Positions 59,101 to 64,000 of a DNA stretch of 64,000 nt are shown in pieces; positions within the stretch are counted from its first letter, which is position 1; each line of letters opens with the position of its first letter. The DNA comes from Littorina saxatilis (taxonomy: Eukaryota > Mollusca > Gastropoda > Littorinimorpha > Littorinidae), in assembly GCF_037325665.1 (NCBI RefSeq), contig NC_090248.1, positions 25,376,440 to 25,440,439 on the forward strand. The letters are read 5' to 3'. Under the pieces are notes generated by a model. It was not told where the DNA came from. It saw only the letters and a list, made by a program, of their open reading frames with translations, and made no database searches. The position numbers and the translations under genes were made by a program.

Positions 59101-62100
59101 GGAGGAAGCATGCTGGGTATTTTCGTGTTTCTATAACCCACCGAACTCTGACATGGATTACAGGATCTTTTTCGTGCGCACTTGGTCTTGTGTTTACACG
59201 AAGGGGGATAAGCCACTAGCAGGTCTGCACATAAGTTGACCTGGGAGATCGGAAAAATCTCCACACTTAACCCACCAGGATTCGAACCCTCGACCTTCCG
59301 ATTAAGAGGCTGACGTCTTACCACCCCGCCACAGCGCCCGTCTTTTATTCATTTATGAACCAATGGATAATGAACTTACAGTTTTTCATTTGTTTACATT
59401 TAGTGAAGCATTGACGTTCTGTTTATATCCATCCAGGTGTATCACAAGATGTCCGGATGGACATTTGTCCCGATGAAGGTGTTGCTGTGACGATGCTCCA
59501 GTATGGTTTGTGGCCAGCAACCCCTTGTAACCCAAGGACGGCATTCAGCTTGCAACTGCTGGAACTCTGTGTTTGTATGCAGCTGCATGGATCTTTGTCT
59601 GTGCAAGCATTTGCAAACTCCATCCAGGAGCTGGACCTCCTCATGGGCATAAAAACAGCGGCCAAGACCAAGCCGGATTTGTACCGCAATCTCATTGGTG
59701 CAATCAATGAGTATCGGTATCATCGCACACAGGTGACAAGAGAAGGCAGACTGGCTGATGTTGATGTCCATTCCTGTGGAGTTTGCGAGGAGGTAATATT
59801 TATAACTTTTTTTTTTTTATCTAGAGGACTTGTTTTAGCTTTGGTAATTGATTTATCACCAAGAGGGGTAATTTATTTTGTGTTTGGGATATATAGATGC
59901 AGGGTTGTACCTTAGCACTTGCCCGCCGGGGGTGGTTTCAAATTGCTCTGTGCGAATTTAAAATTCCTCTTCACTGCCTGTCTGGCACGACAAAGGTGTA
60001 AATGCAACACAGTCAAATGGAAGAGCAAAGAGCTCTCGCATTCGGTGTGCTACAAGACACCATCTTCGTTCAATGCGTTTGCTAGCGTGATGCTGTCTCT
60101 TACCTCTCACTCGTGTCCAAGCTTCGAACTTGCACTTAACCACACGTTTCAGTAACAATGTAGAGATTTCTTGATTCTTGAAGTGTTCACTCCACTGCTG
60201 TTATGGTATTGAACACACGCAAACAGGAGATCTCGAGAGGCAGCGAAAATCAGCGTTTGTGGTAGGATCAAACAGATTCAAGGTTAAAAACATCCAGGAC
60301 CACGAATGGTCTGTTCTCCACGCTACATTGTCTAAGATAATGCTGCTCAGAAAAATCTGTTGAACAGGTTTTCATGCTGTTCAGTGTTTTTGTTAGTGTT
60401 AATGGTTAGTTTTTGTTTTCTGAGTGCGATTTCATGTGTGACTGGGTGACAAGGGGGTATGTGTGATTGTGTGGTAACTTTCTTAGTTACTGCTCTTGTT
60501 AGTTCAGTATTTTGGCCCCCGCTATTCTGGTTAGCATCCAAAATAGGTTAACCCTTAGGCTGATAGTTGCAACATATGTCGCGCTACTTTAGGTATACTG
60601 TCATGTGGTTGTCACGACATATGTTGCGCTACTGGCTCAGTCTGTTTGGTCGGTTCCGATTACCTCCATTGGATGTGAAAACCTATATGACCGTTTTTGA
60701 CTCACATGCGAAGCAAAAGTGAGTCTATGTACTCACCCGAGTCGTCCGTCCGTCCGTCCGTCCGGCCGGCCGTCCGGCCGTCCGGAAAACTTTAACGTTG
60801 GATATTTCTTGGACACTATTCAGTCTATCAGTACCAAATTTGGCAAGATGGTGTATGATGATAAGGCCCCAAAAAACATACATAGCATCTTGACCTTGCT
60901 TCAAGGTCAAGGTCGCAGGGGCCATAAATGTTGCCTAAAAAACAGCTATTTTTCACATTTTTCCCATTTTCTCTGAAGTTTTTGAGATTCAATACCTCAC
61001 CTATATATGATATATAGGGCAAAGTGAGCCCCATCTTTTGATACCAGTTTGGTTTACCTTGCTTCAAGGTCAAGGTCACAGGAGCTCTTCAAAGTTGGAT
61101 TGTATACATATTTTGAAGTGACCTTGACCCTGAACTATGGAAGATAACTGTTTCAAACTTTAAATTATGTGGGGCACATGTTATGCTTTCATCATGAGAC
61201 ACATTTGGTCACATATGATCAAGGTCAAGGTCACTTTGACCCTTATGAAATGTGACCAAAATAAGGTAGTGAACCACTAAAAGTGACCATATCTCATGGT
61301 AGAAAGAGCCAATAAGCACCATTGTACTTCCTATGTCTTGAATTAACAGCTTTGTGTTGCATGACCTTGGATGACCTTGACCTTGGTCAAGGTCACATGT
61401 ATTTTGGTAGGAAAAATGTGTAAAGCATGTGAGTCGTATGGGCTTTGCCCTTCTTGTGTTTCTTNNNNNNNNNNNNNNNNNNNNNNNNNNNNNNNNNNNN
61501 NNNNNNNNNNNNNNNNNNNNNNNNNNNNNNNNNNNNNNNNNNNNNNNNNNNNNNNNNNNNNNNNNNNNNNNNNNNNNNNNNNNNNNNNNNNNNNNNNNNN
61601 NNNNNNNNNNNNNNNNNNNNNNNNNNNNNNNNNNNNNNNNNNNNNNNNNNNNNNNNNNNNNNNNGGTTACCCTTAGGCTGATAGTTGCAACATATGTCGC
61701 GCTACTTTAGGTATACTGTCATGTGGTTGTCACGACATATGTTGCGCTACTGGCTCAGTCTGTTTGGTCGGTTCCGATTACCTCCATTGGATGTGAAAAC
61801 CTATATGACCGTTTTTGACTCACATGCGAAGCAAAAGTGAGTCTATGTACTCACCCGAGTCGTCCGTCCGTCCGTCCGTCCGGCCGGCCGTCCGGCCGTC
61901 CGGAAAACTTTAACGTTGGATATTTCTTGGACACTATTCAGTCTATCAGTACCAAATTTGGCAAGATGGTGTATGATGATAAGGCCCCAAAAAACATACA
62001 TAGCATCTTGACCTTGCTTCAAGGTCAAGGTCGCAGGGGCCATAAATGTTGCCTAAAAAACAGCTATTTTTCACATTTTTCCCATTTTCTCTGAAGTTTT

Positions 62101-63972
62101 TGAGATTCAATACCTCACCTATATATGATATATAGGGCAAAGTGAGCCCCATCTTTTGATACCAGTTTGGTTTACCTTGCTTCAAGGTCAAGGTCACAGG
62201 AGCTCTTCAAAGTTGGATTGTATACATATTTTGAAGTGACCTTGACCCTGAACTATGGAAGATAACTGTTTCAAACTTTAAATTATGTGGGGCACATGTT
62301 ATGCTTTCATCATGAGACACATTTGGTCACATATGATCAAGGTCAAGGTCACTTTGACCCTTATGAAATGTGACCAAAATAAGGTAGTGAACCACTAAAA
62401 GTGACCATATCTCATGGTAGAAAGAGCCAATAAGCACCATTGTACTTCCTATGTCTTGAATTAACAGCTTTGTGTTGCATGACCTTGGATGACCTTGACC
62501 TTGGGTCAAGGTCACATGTATTTTGGTAGGAAAAATGTGTAAAGCATGTGAGTCGTATGGGCTTTGCCCTTCTTGTTCTTTATTTTTCTCTGTTAATTCA
62601 CTAGTGGCTATGTAACATGTGTTACAGAATTGCACCAGTGTAAGGGTTAAGGTACACCCCTGTAGATGTTTAGCTATGTATAGGCTATAGCTACTTAAAG
62701 TTATAAACTGATTTCATGCAAATTGAACTGTTTCAACCCATCATTAGCATGTTTAGAGATTAAATACCTGGCTTGTTTTAATTTGTAACAGGACAGAAGT
62801 CGCTCCGTGCTGTCTTTGGATGGTAACTTTGCCTTGGTCCACAAACAACGCAGCGGTAATTACCAGACACCACGTCACAAGGACGGCTTCTTTGTTAAGG
62901 ATGATGAAGTCAGTGAGTTTGTCAAGCAGTGGACAGCCAACGCATCATCCAAGGATTGTTCGGTATGTTTCCAGTCTACCTCTCTAGAAGTCTTATAATT
63001 GAGAAACTGGATCAAGTACATAGTAACAAGTTTTACAAGCATTTTGAGCAGTTTGACTTTAAAATTAACACATGGATACATTAATTTTCTGTACACTGCT
63101 GCTATCAGAACTGCCAACTCTTTCAGCGTAGCTTGCTTTACTTCTTGAAAGCCAGAAAACAATTACATGCATAGTGTCCCTGTTTGTTGGGAGTCCTGGT
63201 ACTCATTTCAGCTTCTCATTATGTATCACAATGTAAATATAGGTCAGGGTAGGTGATGCCGACACTGGAAAGTGCAGCCCTGAAAGTGGCGAGTAGAAAC
63301 ATGTAACTGGCGAATAGAAATGTTCATCTACTCACCAAATGCAAGTAAAGTTGCTGAAAGAAATTGTTGGTTTGGCTAGTAAAGTTTGCTCTCTGGCTAG
63401 TCAATTTCCAGAATCACTAGCTAAAGGCTATTGCACTAGTTTTGGGACTTTCAGGTCTGAAATGCCGTTTAAGATACTCCATAATGAACGTGTATATATA
63501 TATATATATTATTATTAAGTAATATGAGACTGAGAGTGCTAAATATATGTTGTGTGCAGCTGCACACAGCTGTGCATAGTGACAAAATCTACTGCGCTCA
63601 GCTGCATACCGTGAATTTAACTGCGCATGATTTGCTAGAAAGGGGTGTCCCGCTTATGTGAAATGAGTTGCGGATGCCGTTCCTTTTTGAGATATGACTA
63701 AACGCTACATGTACTATGTATCGTCATGGAAAGTACATTAAGAAGCAAACACTGAACGCAGGACAGCTGTTAATAATCTTCTTTGGTTTTGTACTATTAG
63801 GTTCTATTTATCAAGTATAATACCTATGTTTTCAGGATTGCTCACAGTTCCAGGCTGGTGATGCTATCCGATCCAAAAACAAAACCAAAAAGCTGGATGT
63901 CACTGGTGTATTTGGTTCTGTGTGCCAACATGAATTCCCAGGCTTGATGCTCAACATGAAACAAGGGGAAAT
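56117..63972 (+). CDS. KDZ-type (Kyakuja-Dileera-Zisupton) transposase gene, 5' part
   Basis: Exons 56117-56357, 57144-57421, 58800-58908, 59437-59792, 62792-62962 and 63836-63972 join in frame by GT-AG introns and continue past the window. Exon 1: basic N-terminus MAYRQKRGRR. Exon 2: a cysteine cluster CSHC...CWDCG...CHNC...H...FHKPYIWK, the CxC zinc module that precedes KDZ transposases. Exon 4: LQYGLWPATPCNPRTAFSLQ, the classic G-x-x-PATP-x-x-P-x-TAF signature, then CGVC. Exon 5: LSLDGNFALVHKQR, matching the conserved DGNF block with a predicted catalytic Asp. Exon 6: TGVFGSVCQHEFPG and KQGEM. KDZ proteins are DDE-type DNA transposases. No stops or frameshifts are seen. Its many spliceosomal introns could mean a domesticated gene or an intron-bearing transposon; ends are not visible. 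Confidence 0.85.
57686..58521. mobile_element. MITE in KDZ intron 2, TAA target duplication
   Basis: Inverted ends GTCAGACCAGAGACATA and, inverted, TATGTCTCTGGTCAGAC, continuing to about 36 bp (GAAGAGATGC / GCATCTCTTC). Flanked by TAA at 57683-57685 and 58522-58524, as in PIF/Harbinger elements. No transposase inside. Confidence 0.75.
58979..59340 (-). mobile_element. tRNA-derived SINE with (GAA)n tail
   Basis: Minus strand: head with GTGGCGGGGTGGTAAGACGT and B box GGGTTCGAATCCTGG, body with CACGAAAAAGATCCTGTAAT and GGTGGGTTATAGAAACACG, 3' end GCCCACGAACGCAGAAGAAG. Diverged 15-17 bp flanks TCTTTCTTATTTATTTA / TCTTTTATTCATTTA. In a KDZ intron. Its 3' end matches the tiny insertions at 20090 and 21897 and the LINE tail at 3661. 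Confidence 0.85.
59793..60545. other. KDZ intron 4, first part; nothing else seen
   Basis: No repeat or exon with support. Confidence 0.35.
60700..61459 (+). repeat. Repeat E, copy 3
   Basis: Same family as 33287-34112, with (GTCC)n start and numerous AAGGTCA half-sites. It lacks one inner block near its 3' end that copy 1 has. Confidence 0.9.
61465..61664. other. Assembly gap (200 N)
   Basis: Exactly 200 undetermined bases, a conventional scaffold-gap size. Confidence 1.
61817..62573 (+). repeat. Repeat E, copy 4
   Basis: Nearly identical to copy 3, together with about 150 bp of upstream flank (61665-61816 matches 60546-60699). Confidence 0.9.
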
Positions 63973-64000
63973 GTGAGTTTTTTGCAAAAAAGAAAGTGTG

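Overview
The window is animal nuclear DNA, most likely from a marine gastropod or another mollusc. The organism call is inference. It rests on small exons with GT-AG introns, long AC and GA microsatellites, tRNA-derived SINEs, CR1- or Jockey-like LINE pieces, mariner, MULE and KDZ transposases, and many short inverted-repeat elements. It is not bacterial: almost all long open frames are microsatellite artefacts or repeats. I see no retrovirus, LTR element or Polinton.

Layout. 0.4-0.6 kb: first coding exon of a coiled-coil protein (-). 2-14 kb: repeat-rich, with a TA-flanked inverted-repeat element that carries a nested repeat and a nested LINE end, three pieces of a TCTGGCAC minisatellite family, the C-terminal exon of a Methuselah/adhesion-type GPCR (-), and two more copies of the nested repeat. 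14.6-18.9 kb: a complete or nearly complete seven-exon gene (+) for a 351-residue protein with an N-terminal CARD and a C-terminal SH2 domain. 19-31 kb: intergenic repeats, including SINEs with clean target-site duplications, a decayed mariner, a hAT-like element, foldback hairpins and TA-flanked MITEs. 32.0-52.7 kb: a second CARD-SH2 gene (-), ten coding exons, 409 residues, with the two tyrosines of a full ITAM consensus between CARD and SH2. Its introns hold LINEs, a MULE, MITEs and an inverted pair of a nuclear-receptor-half-site repeat. 56.1-64 kb: the 5' part of an intron-bearing KDZ-type transposase gene (+) that runs off the window. A 200-N gap at 61465-61664 is flanked by near-identical sequence, probably an assembly duplication.

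The main discovery is the CARD-SH2 pair. The two genes are convergent and about 13 kb apart. They share CARD exon order, intron phases and two exact exon lengths (166 and 77 nt), so they are ancient paralogues by inverted duplication. Each carries YxxL tyrosine motifs just before the SH2 domain: one in the upstream gene, an ITAM-spaced pair in the other. In vertebrates, ITAM, SH2 (Syk) and CARD (CARD9) act in separate proteins of one innate signalling chain. Here all three modules lie in single predicted polypeptides. I propose that they are adaptors joining phosphotyrosine signalling to CARD assembly. Function is inferred from domains only.
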